From: Acrocarpospora pleiomorpha
GTDB taxonomy: Bacteria; Actinomycetota; Actinomycetes; Streptosporangiales; Streptosporangiaceae
Reading direction: 5' to 3'
Length of the DNA: 64,000 nucleotides
NCBI RefSeq assembly: GCF_009687885.1
Contig: NZ_BLAF01000034.1
Location: 18,802 to 82,801 of the forward strand
Under the pieces are notes generated by a model. That model worked only from the letters and a program-made list of their open reading frames with translations. It was not told where the DNA came from and did no database searches. The position numbers and the translations under genes were made by a program. Below are positions 27,728 to 36,658 of this stretch, one piece after another; the stretch's first letter is position 1; each line of letters opens with the position of its first letter.

Positions 27728-28621
27728 ATGTCCAGCGACACTTCCCAGGAGCTCACCTCGATCGTCGAGGCTCCCCGCGGCGTGTTCGCCCGCATCCGTG
27801 CCGGGTACCCGTCGCTGCCGCCCGGCGAGCGCAAAGTGGCCGATCTCCTGCTCAACAACAGTCAGCTCGCGCTCAGCATCCCGATCAACGAACTGGCCGA
27901 GCGCATCGGCGTCAGCGACGCCACCATCGTCCGCTGCAGCCAGTCGCTGGGGTTCGAGGGTTTCCGCGGTCTGAAGCTCGCCCTGGCAGCGGAGTCCTCG
28001 CCGTCGAACTGGCTCGTCAAGGAGGCCGTCGACGCCGACGACGGCGCGATGGCCATCGCGAAGAAGGTCTTCAGCTCCGGCATGCAGGCGATCTCCGACA
28101 CCCTCGGCGTGCTGGAGGAGGCCACGCTCGAACGAGCCATCGACGCCATCCGCGCGGCCCGCAGGATCGAGTTTTACGGCGTCGGCAGCTCCGTGCCCAT
28201 CGCTCTGGACGCCTACTACCGCCTGCTGCGCCTCGGCCTGCCCGCCACCATCGCCACCGATCCGCACATGCAGGCCATCTCCGCGGCGAACCTCCCGCCT
28301 GGCGCCGTCGCGTTCGCCGTCTCGCACAGCGGGCGCTCCTTCGAGACCCACGCCGCGCTCCGCCGCGCCAAGGAAGCCGGCGCCACCACCGTTCTCCTCA
28401 CCAGCTACCGCAATACACCGCTCAGCGACTTCGCCGACATCGAGCTCGTCACCTCCACCCCGGAGTCGACCCTGCGCCCCGACGCCGTCTCCTGCCGGCT
28501 GGCGCACCTCGCCGTCGTCGACGCCCTCTCGGTCGCCGTCGCCGTCCGTACGTCCGACACCTCCACGGCGGCCCTGCTCAAGGACGACGAGATCATCGCC
28601 GAACGCGAAGTGGCGAACTGA
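27728..28621 (+). CDS. MurR/RpiR family transcriptional regulator
   Basis: A 297-residue regulator. The N-terminal RpiR-type helix-turn-helix is clear (GERKVADLLLNNSQLALSI, then ELAERIGVSDATIVRCSQSLG and FEGFRGLKLAL). It is followed by a SIS sugar-phosphate-binding domain (RIEFYGVGSSVPIALDAYYR, AFAVSHSGRSFETHAAL). The ATG at 27728 has CAGGAG upstream; longer in-frame readings start in the divergent promoter region. It probably controls the divergent importer operon and, given a shared promoter motif, the dipeptidase-oxidase operon at 18781. RpiR proteins usually sense a phosphosugar, so the inducer may be a phosphorylated breakdown product. Confidence 0.9.
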   Translation: MSSDTSQELTSIVEAPRGVFARIRAGYPSLPPGERKVADLLLNNSQLALSIPINELAERIGVSDATIVRCSQSLGFEGFRGLKLALAAESSPSNWLVKEAVDADDGAMAIAKKVFSSGMQAISDTLGVLEEATLERAIDAIRAARRIEFYGVGSSVPIALDAYYRLLRLGLPATIATDPHMQAISAANLPPGAVAFAVSHSGRSFETHAALRRAKEAGATTVLLTSYRNTPLSDFADIELVTSTPESTLRPDAVSCRLAHLAVVDALSVAVAVRTSDTSTAALLKDDEIIAEREVAN

Positions 28622-28855
28622 TCGCGCTCGCCGCCAGTAGACCGTGAGCGCACCCTCGGCGGGCGGTTCCGCCAGATGGTCCAGGGGTGCGCCCATGGAC
28701 GCTTCCGTCATGGCTGAGCTCCACCAGGTAACCTCGAGCCATGACTGCGGAGCCACCGCACTCCGCCGGAGATGATCCGGCAGAGATGTTGTGTCCCCGG
28801 CGAAGTGGCATGAGCAGTTCCTGGCTGAGTACCATGATGAAGGGTTAAGGGTCAG

Positions 28856-29269
28856 TTACAGCTTCCACGCCCGAGGGCTGCTACCGACAAGCTGCCCAGC
28901 GCTGCTTGTTACGGTGACGTTGGTGTAGTAGTTAACGCCGCGAGACATTACGGCTACCACTGGTCCGAGGTGTCCGGTCCGGCACGCGTAGCTAGCGGTT
29001 TGTCCGTTGGTGACTTGAATCGTTACTCTGCAGTTGCTCCCGGTGAACCGGTTGATGTAGGTGTCACCATAGGCATATTTGCCGTCGTCCCCGATGCACG
29101 CGGCGAACGAGAAGCTATTGTTCGACCAGGTACGACAACCGCCGCCTTCGGCGTTCGCAGGACCGGCAGAGAGCGCGAGGATACTGGCGCCCGTAAGAAT
29201 TACGGCAGCGAGTCGACCCATTCGACCGATGAGCCGACCACCTGCATTCCTTGTGCTAGTCCGATTCAT
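28856..29269 (-). CDS. Small secreted protein with four cysteines, function unknown
   Basis: 137 residues. The basic N-terminus MNRTSTRNAGGRLIGRMGR and a hydrophobic segment (LAAVILTGASILALSAGPANA) give a clear Sec signal peptide ending ANA. The mature part of about 90 residues has four cysteines (GGCRTW, AACIGD, SNCRVT, YACRTG) that could make two disulfides, and is rich in Asn, Ser, Thr and aromatic residues. I do not recognise a family. The start at ATG 29269 is set by GAGGAGGAGAC directly upstream. It stands alone, with no operon partner. Confidence 0.7.
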   Translation of the reverse strand: MNRTSTRNAGGRLIGRMGRLAAVILTGASILALSAGPANAEGGGCRTWSNNSFSFAACIGDDGKYAYGDTYINRFTGSNCRVTIQVTNGQTASYACRTGHLGPVVAVMSRGVNYYTNVTVTSSAGQLVGSSPRAWKL

Positions 29270-29998
29270 GTCTCCTCCTCTATAAAATTGAGTGTCTGTC
29301 GTGCTGCTGAATCTTTGGGACGCAACCCTCGGCGCAGCCCGGCAAGGACTGGTTGTCGAAGGACCCACAGGGCCGGTCAGAAAGCGCCCCCGTACAACTG
29401 GTGCAGCTCCGGGCGACGGCGGGTGCCTTGAAGTCGGCGTTGCGGTAGAGGATCACCTAGCCGCTCGCCGCGCCTGTCGCGGGCAGTGCCTGCCTCCGTT
29501 CAAAGGCACCGGCCCGCCTTCGTCTCGTCCAATACGAGGTTGTAGACGTGGGCGCCGAGAACGGAAACTTTCGCCGCCGCAGAAGAGGCTCCTGACGCCG
29601 TCCAGAACGTCATTCACATGAGTTGATTCAGTCGCGACTAGCATAAACTTAGGTTAGCGGCGCGGTCAACTATAGTTGGTCGCTTCACGATTCCTATCCA
29701 TCTCAGTTGACAGGGCCATAGCGTCGCCCGTCAGCTGAGGTGAGTGGGATGCGTGGAGCCCAGTCGCATGAGCTGCTCCGCCTGCTATCACCGCCGTGTA
29801 TGGGGGCAATGATCGCTGTGACCGATCCCGTCTCTACTCGCCGACGCACTTCCACGAGTCGAAGCGATGTGTCTCCCGTTGGAGTCCGGCTCGGTGGCCA
29901 TGCCTAGATGCCCGACGGGGTCCCTCGCCAAGGTGGCGGTCCTTCATTCGCAGTGCAGCAGGTGATCGGAATCCGTCTGATTGCGATAGGAATGAGAC
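29270..29998. other. Intergenic stretch with no supported gene
   Basis: No reading frame here has a ribosome site and convincing composition. It contains a perfect 12-bp palindrome CAACTATAGTTG (29668-29679) and, just before it, TTAGGTTAG, which resembles one arm of a DtxR/IdeR iron box. The second arm is missing, so no iron control is claimed. Confidence 0.5.
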
Positions 29999-30706
29999 GT
30001 GGACCCTGATTTAGCCTCCCGCATCCTGCACAGAGTCCGTTTCGGCGTCCGGCTGTTGCTTCTGTTGCTTCTGCTGTGCGGCGCGTTGGTCACCAGTGCG
30101 AGTTACATGCCTTCCCCGCGGACAGTCGAGCAGTTTCGCAGTGCGGTGGCGGCCGGTGAGGTCGACCGGGTGAGCTACCAAGAATTCGGCGCCGACGAAC
30201 TGGCGGCCCTGGTGTGGTCGGAGTCGCCGCTGGTCTGGCACGAGGTGCAGGGCAGTATCGCTGATTCTGAGGGGCCGTACACGACGGAGCGGCTCAGGGC
30301 CGATATGCGCCGCGCGTCCGTCCGCCCGTCCCTGATGGAGGAACGTGGGGGAGGGCCTGTCGTGAATAATTCGATCTTTCCCGACTGGCCTTTCGGGTTT
30401 CGGGGTGGTTCGAACCTGTGGTGGATCGCCGCCGTGTGGGTGGTCACCTTCGTCGCCATGCTGTTCTCCACGCCACGTCTGGCCAATCGATGGGCATGGT
30501 TCTGGATGTTCACCGTCGGACAGATCGGGGCGTTCCTGTTCCTGATCACGGAGCCGAGACCTCTGTGGAAAGGCCCCGGCGAGGGGCTCGCTCCGACCAA
30601 TCGGATAGAGGGCAGCCGTGGTTGCCTGTACTCGATCGCGCTGAGCTTCGTCTCGCTGGCCGCGGTTCTGGGCGCCGGTCAGCTCATCAAACTGGTCCTG
30701 GGCTGA
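29999..30706 (+). CDS. Membrane protein of unknown function
   Basis: 235 residues. A Leu-rich N-terminal helix (VRLLLLLLLLCGALVTSASY) is followed by a soluble part of about 90 residues (RTVEQFRSAVAAGEVDRVSYQE). Three further membrane helices follow (LWWIAAVWVVTFVAMLF, WFWMFTVGQIGAFLFLI, IALSFVSLAAVLGAGQL). The extracytoplasmic segment after the first helix superficially resembles the FxxxVxxGxVxxV pattern of FtsH-type extracellular domains, but there is no ATPase or protease. GTG start with GGAATGA upstream. The gene stands alone before a strong terminator. Function not known. Confidence 0.65.
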   Translation: MDPDLASRILHRVRFGVRLLLLLLLLCGALVTSASYMPSPRTVEQFRSAVAAGEVDRVSYQEFGADELAALVWSESPLVWHEVQGSIADSEGPYTTERLRADMRRASVRPSLMEERGGGPVVNNSIFPDWPFGFRGGSNLWWIAAVWVVTFVAMLFSTPRLANRWAWFWMFTVGQIGAFLFLITEPRPLWKGPGEGLAPTNRIEGSRGCLYSIALSFVSLAAVLGAGQLIKLVLG

Positions 30707-30752
30707 CGCGTCGCGACGTAGAAGGAGGCGTTGGTCATTTTTGCGTGACTCG

Positions 30753-30781
30753 GGCGGGCTCGGCTTTGCGCCGAGCCCGCC
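30753..30781. terminator. Bidirectional terminator
   Basis: GGCGGGCTCGGC (30753-30764) pairs perfectly with GCCGAGCCCGCC (30770-30781) over a five-base loop. It lies between the plus-strand stop at 30706 and the minus-strand GH62 stop at 30790. Confidence 0.8.
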
Positions 30782-30789
30782 TCACGCCG

Positions 30790-32274
30790 TTAGCGCTGCA
30801 GTGTCAGCACGCCCGGCCGGTAGGGCAGGAGGCCGTAGTCGCCGCCGGAGTTGGGGTTGCGTCCTTGGTAGAGCAGCTGCAGGTTGCAGGGGTCGATGGT
30901 CATGGTCTGATCGGGGTTGGTGCGGATCAGTTCGCCGTGGCTGATGTCGTTGGTCCAGGTGGCGCCGCTGTTGGCCTTGCCGGCGAAGGGGTTGCTCTCG
31001 GTCGCGGCCTGCGGTGTCCACGAACCGTTCAGGCTGGTGGCGGTGAAGGAGCGGAAGTAGCGGCCCTGCGAGCCGATCGCCTCGACGATCATGAGGTATC
31101 GGTTCTGGTTCTGGAGCTTGTAGACCTGAACGGCTTCGAACAGGTTGTTCGTCGTGTCGCTCATGATCACTGTTGATGTGGTGCCGAAGCTGCCGGGGAA
31201 GTTCCCGATGGGCATGCTGGCCCGGTAGATCTTGCCGTTGTCGCCGGCGAAGAACAGGTACATGTTGCTGCTGTCACCGATGAGTGTCTGGTCGATGGGC
31301 CCGGTGCCGGAGCCGGTGATGCTTCCGGAGAAGAGCACTTGCTGCGCTGACCAGCCGTTCGGGTTGGTGGGGTCGCTGGAGGTCCGGTAAGAGAAGGCGG
31401 TGCCGCCCCACTGGTAGGCGAGCACCCAGATGTTCCTGGGGGCGAAGTAGAAGAGGGTGGGCGCGACCGTGGAATTGGACATCGTGTTCTGACTGGCCGA
31501 GGCCATCTCGGACCAGTTGGTGAACAGGCTGAAGTTCATCGAACCCCACCGTGTTCCGGTGTCGTGCGTGGTCGCGTAGACCAGATGCCTGCCGTTATAG
31601 GGGGCGATGGTGAAGTCCTTGAGCGAGACCCATCCCGACTTCGGGGTCGCCAGCGGGCCCGTCGATGTCCAGCGGTACGTCGACGGAAGATTGCACGTAC
31701 CGGTCGGCGTCGGCGTGGGGGTAGGGTTGCCGCCACCGACCTGGACGAGCTGCCACTGCTGGTTGTTGCCGCCCCAGTCGTCGTACTGGACGATGTTCGC
31801 GCCGTCGGCCGTGGATGCGCCCTGCACCTCCAGGGCCTTGTTGCTGTGGCGGGAGATGAAGCGCACATAGCCGCCGGCGGAGTCGGCCAGTCGCCACTGC
31901 TGGTTGGTGCCGTTGAGGTCGGCCCACTGGACGATGGAGCCGCCGTTGGCGGTGGACCAGTTGTAGACGTCCAGGACCTTGCCGGAGTGGCGGGACTTGA
32001 TGCGGTAGTAGCCGCCGCCGGAGTCGACGAACTGCCATTGTTGCTGGTTGCCGTTGTTGCGGGTCCACTGGGTGATGCGTCCGCCGTCGGCGGTGGACAG
32101 GTTGTAGACGTCCAGGGCCTTGCCGCTGGTGCGGTTGACCAGCACGTACCAGGCGTTGGTGTCGACGGTCGCCGCATTCGCCGACTGGGTGGCCACTATG
32201 AGGCCCGTCAGTAACGTGATCACCGTCGTGAGGACGGCCAGGGGTCTGAGTTTCACGGTGTGCTCCGATTTCAT
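30790..32274 (-). CDS. Secreted GH62 alpha-L-arabinofuranosidase with N-terminal CBM13
   Basis: A 494-residue exported enzyme that removes arabinose side chains from arabinoxylan. The signal peptide ends near TQSANA. A ricin-type CBM13 follows (about 36-165, QQWQFVDS and QQWRLADS type repeats), then a Pro-Thr linker and the GH62 domain (about 185-494). The catalytic domain shows SLKDFT with the base Asp, GPIDQTLIGDSSNMYLFFAGDNG and ISHGELIRTNPDQT, all GH62 signatures. The ATG at 32274 overlaps the GH10 stop (ATGA); an in-frame GTG at 32256 has a better ribosome site (CGGAG) and still leaves a full signal peptide. It is the last gene of the GH43-GH10-GH62 operon. Its CBM13 is nearly identical in DNA to that of the GH43 gene. 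Confidence 0.92.
   Translation of the reverse strand: MKSEHTVKLRPLAVLTTVITLLTGLIVATQSANAATVDTNAWYVLVNRTSGKALDVYNLSTADGGRITQWTRNNGNQQQWQFVDSGGGYYRIKSRHSGKVLDVYNWSTANGGSIVQWADLNGTNQQWRLADSAGGYVRFISRHSNKALEVQGASTADGANIVQYDDWGGNNQQWQLVQVGGGNPTPTPTPTGTCNLPSTYRWTSTGPLATPKSGWVSLKDFTIAPYNGRHLVYATTHDTGTRWGSMNFSLFTNWSEMASASQNTMSNSTVAPTLFYFAPRNIWVLAYQWGGTAFSYRTSSDPTNPNGWSAQQVLFSGSITGSGTGPIDQTLIGDSSNMYLFFAGDNGKIYRASMPIGNFPGSFGTTSTVIMSDTTNNLFEAVQVYKLQNQNRYLMIVEAIGSQGRYFRSFTATSLNGSWTPQAATESNPFAGKANSGATWTNDISHGELIRTNPDQTMTIDPCNLQLLYQGRNPNSGGDYGLLPYRPGVLTLQR
31738..32189. repeat. CBM13-coding direct repeat, copy 1 (GH62 gene)
   Basis: 452 bp that align without gaps to 35355-35806 in the GH43 gene. The stretch includes long identical runs and extends through the C-terminal half of the signal peptide. 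It points to recent duplication or gene conversion. Confidence 0.85.
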
Positions 32275-33728
32275 CCGACGCGGACGAGTTGCCACTGCTG
32301 GTTGGCGCCGTTCCAGTCGTCGTACTGGACGACGTTGGCGCCATCGGCCGTGGAAGCCCCTTGGACCTCCAGGGCCCTGTTGCTGTGCCGGCTGATCAGC
32401 CGGACATAGCCGCCGCTGTCGGCGACGCGCCACTGCTGGTTGGTGCCGTTCAGGTCGGCCCACTGCACGATCGACCCGCCGTTGGCGGTGGACCAGTTGT
32501 AGACGTCCAGGACCTTGCCGGAGAGGCGGGACTTGACCCGGTACCAGCCGCTCCCGGAACTGACGAACTGCCACTGCTGCTGGTTGCCGTTGTTGCGGGT
32601 CCACTGGGTGATGCGTCCGCCGTCGGCGGTGGACAGGTTGTAGACATCCAGGGCCTTGCCGCTGTTGCGGTTGAGCAGCACGTACCACGCATTGGTGTCG
32701 ATGGGGCCGCCCGGGGTCGGGGTCGGGGTCGGGTTGGTGGAGCCGCCGTTGAGGGCGTTGAGGACCGAGGTGTACGCCGCCTTCTTGTTGCCCGAGGAGT
32801 CGAACAGCAGCGGATTCTCACCGGTACGCCACGAGTCGCTGTCGCGGATACCCCACACCGTGATGCCGGTGCACCGCGCCACGTTCAGGCAGGCACGGGT
32901 CACCGTCGCGTATACGTTGGCCTGGTTGGACCCCTGCGCCACGTCGAGCTCGGTGATCTGGACATCGACGCCGAGGTCGGCGAACCGTTGCAGGTTGGCC
33001 TGGTAGTCGCTCGACACCGAGGTGCCCAGGTGGGACTGGAAGCCGACGCAGTCAATCGGCACGCCGCGCGACTTGAAGTCGCGCACCATGTTGTAGATGC
33101 CGGTGCTCTTGGCGTTGATCCCGTCGGTGTTGTAGTCGTTGTAGCAGAGCTTGGCCCCGGGATCGGCGTTTCTCGCCGCCCGGAAGGCGGCCTCGATCCA
33201 GTCGTTGCCGGTGCGCTGGAGGATCGAGTCACGGCGTCCGCCGCTGCCGCCGTCGGCGAAAGCCTCGTTGACGACGTCCCAGGAGTGGATCTTGCCCCGG
33301 TAGTTGGTCGCGACCTGCGTGACGTGATTGATCATGGCGTTGCGCAGGTCGGAGCCGGACAGGCTCTGCGCCCAGCCGGGCATCTGCGAGTGCCAGAGCA
33401 GGGCATGGCCGCGGATCTTCATGCCCTGCGCGGTCGCGTGGTTCACGATCCGGTTGGCGTTGGTGTACGTGAAGTTGCCGCGCTGAGGCTCGGTGGCATC
33501 CCACTTCATCTCGTTCTCGGCGGTGATCTGGTTGAACTCCCGGTTCAGGATGTTCACGTACGTGGAATCACCGAGCCTCCCGGCGGCGATGGCGGCGCCG
33601 AAGTAGCGGCCGCCTCGCTCAGCCGCAGAGGCGCCCAGCGTCGAGGCGGCGTCAGCCGGCCCGGTCAGCGTCACCGACAGGCCTACGCTGACAAGCGCCG
33701 CGGTGAGCACGGATAAGAGTCGTCTCAT
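32271..33728 (-). CDS. Secreted GH10 endo-1,4-beta-xylanase with C-terminal CBM13
   Basis: A 485-residue exported xylanase of the Streptomyces XlnA type. The signal peptide (1-27) is followed by the GH10 barrel to about residue 335, then a PTPTPTPGG linker and a ricin-type CBM13. The acid/base Glu is in WDVVNEAF and the nucleophile Glu in ITELDV. Other GH10 marks are FNQITAENEMKWD, GHALLWHSQMPGW and WGIRDSDSWR. It cuts xylan backbones outside the cell. ATG 33728 lies 87 bases after the GH43 stop and has AGGAAGG upstream. It sits in the middle of an operon with GH43 before and GH62 after. Confidence 0.95.
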   Translation of the reverse strand: MRRLLSVLTAALVSVGLSVTLTGPADAASTLGASAAERGGRYFGAAIAAGRLGDSTYVNILNREFNQITAENEMKWDATEPQRGNFTYTNANRIVNHATAQGMKIRGHALLWHSQMPGWAQSLSGSDLRNAMINHVTQVATNYRGKIHSWDVVNEAFADGGSGGRRDSILQRTGNDWIEAAFRAARNADPGAKLCYNDYNTDGINAKSTGIYNMVRDFKSRGVPIDCVGFQSHLGTSVSSDYQANLQRFADLGVDVQITELDVAQGSNQANVYATVTRACLNVARCTGITVWGIRDSDSWRTGENPLLFDSSGNKKAAYTSVLNALNGGSTNPTPTPTPGGPIDTNAWYVLLNRNSGKALDVYNLSTADGGRITQWTRNNGNQQQWQFVSSGSGWYRVKSRLSGKVLDVYNWSTANGGSIVQWADLNGTNQQWRVADSGGYVRLISRHSNRALEVQGASTADGANVVQYDDWNGANQQWQLVRVG

Positions 33729-33815
33729 GAACGGTTCGTGCCTTCCTGTGTGGGGGGTGCGCCGGTCGCCCGGTCCGGCCGTCCTGCCACGACCGGACCG
33801 GGCAAGCGACGCCGG

Positions 33816-35864
33816 TCAGGGGGTGGTCAGATCGAAGCGGCGTACGGTCACCGCGCCGCCGAGGGCCTGGGTGGCGTAGTTGAAGATCCCGAAGCGGTAG
33901 CCCATGAAGAACTGCCAGGCGTTGTTCAACGTGAAGGCGGGACCGAGGGACGTGAAGTTGGTTCCGTCGGTGCTGTAGGAGAACCGGGCCGTGCGGCCCG
34001 AGCCGGGCCGGACGTCGGCGTTGACGCGCAGCCAGATCCGGCCGCCGGAGACGTTCGCGCTCGCCGCCTCGGTGCCGGTGCCGGTGGTCTGCCAGGAGCT
34101 GTTCATGGTCAGCCCGTTGGTCATCACGACCCGCGTCGTCCCGTTGTCGCGCTTGACACCGATCCAGGCCGACTGGTCGCGCAGCATGGCGAGCCCGGCG
34201 CGGTCGCCGTTGGCCATCTGCGCGTAGTCCAGCTCGATCGTTGCCGTCGACGACGGGCCCTGGATGCGGTGGGTCAGGGTGTTGCGGGCGTTGTAGAGGT
34301 CGTTCGTGACCGTGGCGGTCTGGAGGCGCAGGCCGTTGCCGGTGGAGAAGCGGCCGGTGTCGGGGTTGTGGTTCCACTCCCAGCGGTGGCCGAGGCTGCC
34401 CGAGGTGAAGGTGTCCGGGCCGATCATCGACTGCACGGTCCTGGTCGTCTGGATGTTCGGCTTCGGGTACTGCACGCCCCATCCGCCGTTGACCGTCTGG
34501 ATGACCGGCCAGTCGCTGGACCACGTGATCGGCGCGAGCGCGGGCACCCGGCCGCCGGGATAGGCGTCGACGAACGACATGTAGTACCAGGCGCCGTTCT
34601 GCGTCTGGACCAGGCCGCCCTGGTGGGGCACGCCGCCGCCGGAGATCGGGCCGGGCATGTTGAGCAGGACCTGGCGCATCTCGTACGGGCCCCACGGGGA
34701 CGTGGAGCGGAGCACGTACTGGCCGTTGGCGGGGCGGGTGAGCCAGATGTAGTAGTAGTTGCCGCGCTTGTAGAAGCGGGCGCCCTCCAGGGTGCCGACG
34801 CTCGACGGGGTCTGGAAGACCTGCTGGGCGCGGACCTGGTTGAGGCCGTCGGCCGAGAGCTGGGCGACGCTGATCGTGCTGTTGCCGTAGGCGACGTACA
34901 TGGTGTCGTTGGTGTCGATCAGCAGGCCGGCGTCGTAGTAGCAGTTGTTGATCTGCGAGCGTTTGGTCCAGGTGCCGTCGACGGCCGAGGCGGTGTAGAC
35001 GTAGGTGCGGTTGAACTCGACGCAGCCGAGCCAGTAGTACGTGCTGTTGCTGGGCCGGTAGTTGAGGGTGGAGGCCCAGATACCCTTCACATAGGCCCGG
35101 CCGCCGTTGAGGTCGTAGGCGCCCGAGCCGAAGTCGAGCCTTGGCACCGAGTGGCCCGCGTACTCCCAGTCGACCAGGTTGTAGGAGCGCAGGATCGGGG
35201 CACCGGGGGAGTAGTGCATGGTGGAGGCCGAGTAGTAGTAGGCGTCGCCGACCCGGATGATGTCGCCGTCGGCGAAGTCCTGCCAGACGACCGGGTTGGT
35301 GTAGTTCCCGCCCGGGTTAGGCGTCGGCGTCGGGGTGGGGTTCGGCCCGGTGCCGACCTGGACGAGCTGCCACTGCTGGTTGTTGCCACCCCAGTCGTCG
35401 TACTGGACGATGTTCGCTCCGTCGGCGGTGGAGGCATTCTCCACTTCCAGGGCCTTGTTGCTGTGGCGGGAGATGAAGCGTACGTAGCCGCCGGCGGAGT
35501 CGGCCAGTCGCCACTGCTGGTTGGTGCCGTTGAGGTCGGCCCACTGGACGATGGAGCCGCCGTTGGCGGTGGAGAAGTTGTAGACGTCGAGCACCTTGCC
35601 GGAGTGGCGGGACTTGATGCGGTAGTAGCCGCCGCCGGAGTCGACGAACTGCCATTGTTGCTGGTTGCCGTTGTTGCGGGTCCACTGGGTGATGCGTCCG
35701 CCGTCGGCGGTGGACAGGTTGTAGACGTCCAGGGCCTTGCCGCTGGTGCGGTTGACCAGCACGTACCAGGCGTTGGTGTCGACGGTCGCCGCATTCGCCG
35801 ACTGGGCCGTGAGGAACGCCCCCACGAGCAGCAATGACGAGAGGATAGCGAGCACGCGTCTCAC
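33816..35864 (-). CDS. Secreted GH43 beta-xylosidase/arabinofuranosidase with N-terminal CBM13
   Basis: A 682-residue exported enzyme. The signal peptide MRRVLAILSSLLLVGAFLTAQSANA is followed by CBM13 (about 27-150), a PTPTPTPNPGG linker, a five-bladed GH43 domain (about 170-480), and a C-terminal beta-sandwich (about 490-682) of the kind often attached to GH43 xylosidases. Catalytic acids fit DFADGDIIRVGD (base Asp), NCYYDAGLLID (pKa-tuning Asp) and GTLEGARFYK (acid Glu). The GTG at 35864 is supported by GGAGG five bases upstream; a longer in-frame reading reaches 35966 but lacks one. First gene of the operon, with a LacI-type palindrome about 105 bases upstream. Confidence 0.9.
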   Translation of the reverse strand: MRRVLAILSSLLLVGAFLTAQSANAATVDTNAWYVLVNRTSGKALDVYNLSTADGGRITQWTRNNGNQQQWQFVDSGGGYYRIKSRHSGKVLDVYNFSTANGGSIVQWADLNGTNQQWRLADSAGGYVRFISRHSNKALEVENASTADGANIVQYDDWGGNNQQWQLVQVGTGPNPTPTPTPNPGGNYTNPVVWQDFADGDIIRVGDAYYYSASTMHYSPGAPILRSYNLVDWEYAGHSVPRLDFGSGAYDLNGGRAYVKGIWASTLNYRPSNSTYYWLGCVEFNRTYVYTASAVDGTWTKRSQINNCYYDAGLLIDTNDTMYVAYGNSTISVAQLSADGLNQVRAQQVFQTPSSVGTLEGARFYKRGNYYYIWLTRPANGQYVLRSTSPWGPYEMRQVLLNMPGPISGGGVPHQGGLVQTQNGAWYYMSFVDAYPGGRVPALAPITWSSDWPVIQTVNGGWGVQYPKPNIQTTRTVQSMIGPDTFTSGSLGHRWEWNHNPDTGRFSTGNGLRLQTATVTNDLYNARNTLTHRIQGPSSTATIELDYAQMANGDRAGLAMLRDQSAWIGVKRDNGTTRVVMTNGLTMNSSWQTTGTGTEAASANVSGGRIWLRVNADVRPGSGRTARFSYSTDGTNFTSLGPAFTLNNAWQFFMGYRFGIFNYATQALGGAVTVRRFDLTTP
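35355..35806. repeat. CBM13-coding direct repeat, copy 2 (GH43 gene)
   Basis: Gap-free counterpart of 31738-32189, offset 3617 bp on the same strand. The GH10 CBM13 (about 32277-32696) is related but more diverged. Confidence 0.85.
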
Positions 35865-35968
35865 AGGAACCTCCAGAGGTTGTTGTTCGGGCCGTTGTCG
35901 TCGGCGAGCGCGGCGTTGAGCAGTTGGAAGCTCGCTCGGCTTTCGGGAGGGATTCAGACGGGACAAGG

Positions 35969-35982
35969 TGTTAGCGATAACA
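35969..35982. promoter_or_regulatory. LacI-type operator TGTTAGCGATAACA (GH43 promoter)
   Basis: A near-perfect 14-bp inverted repeat with the central CG typical of LacI-family sites. On the minus strand it reads TGTTATCGCTAACA, identical to the site at 36273, and both copies are preceded by CGAAA. Confidence 0.75.
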
Positions 35983-36272
35983 TTTCGATCATGAAGTCAC
36001 CCCGGAAGGTTGCGTTTGGCGGTCGGTCGCGCTCGACGAGGAGCTGATCGGGTCGATGCGCAACACATAGGGTCGGCGGCCGGACATAACGCAAGACGCT
36101 GGCTCGCTTTCTCCACTTGATCACGCTCCTCCGGCCGGGCGGATGAGGAGACCGGGTGATTGCCACAAGAACGTCGGGAAGTCGGCTCCGGACGGCCAAC
36201 CGCCCGCCTGACCTGCTGTCGAGTAGATGCGGGCTCTATGGCAGGGCCAAGGGGCAGGCAAGGACCGAAATC

Positions 36273-36286
36273 TGTTATCGCTAACA
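36273..36286. promoter_or_regulatory. LacI-type operator TGTTATCGCTAACA (lacI-like gene side)
   Basis: Same 14-mer as the GH43-side site on the opposite strand, 304 bases away and 373 bases before the regulator's ATG. It may serve autoregulation or loop formation. Confidence 0.7.
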
Positions 36287-36658
36287 TTCGAGACCCTCAC
36301 ACTTCGTGGCATTCCTCCGTAGGTGTGTTGTCGGGGAGTACATCCGACGGTCAGATCCAGAGTCAACGAGTCGCCGCTTCGCTGAGCTGGGTATCGGCGG
36401 CGGACTTGCTCCCCGGCCTGGAGGTTCGTCCGAAGCGAGATCACCTCGCAGTGCCTGCGCATGTGAAAATTTCATAGAAGTTACCACTTGGCAACCATGC
36501 GCACTCCGGTCAATTTGCGCGGCTGCGTCGTCAGGGAGGGGGATGGCCATGAGATGGAGCATGAAAATTTCGGCCCCTTGGACCACAATTGTCGAGTTAA
36601 CGTTCGTCCAGAGCTAGGGCTGGCTACACCTGAACCGGGAGGAGCAGCAGGAACGGTC

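Larger units (their letters stand above)
35865..36658. other. Divergent regulatory region between the hemicellulase operon and the lacI-like gene
   Basis: Almost 800 bases with no supported gene. It holds the two LacI-type palindromes at 35969 and 36273 and the promoters for both directions. Confidence 0.65.

Noticed and set aside
29648..29679. TTAGGTTAG plus palindrome as an iron (DtxR/IdeR) box
   Set aside because: Only one arm of the iron box is present and no iron gene follows. The palindrome is unrelated in sequence.
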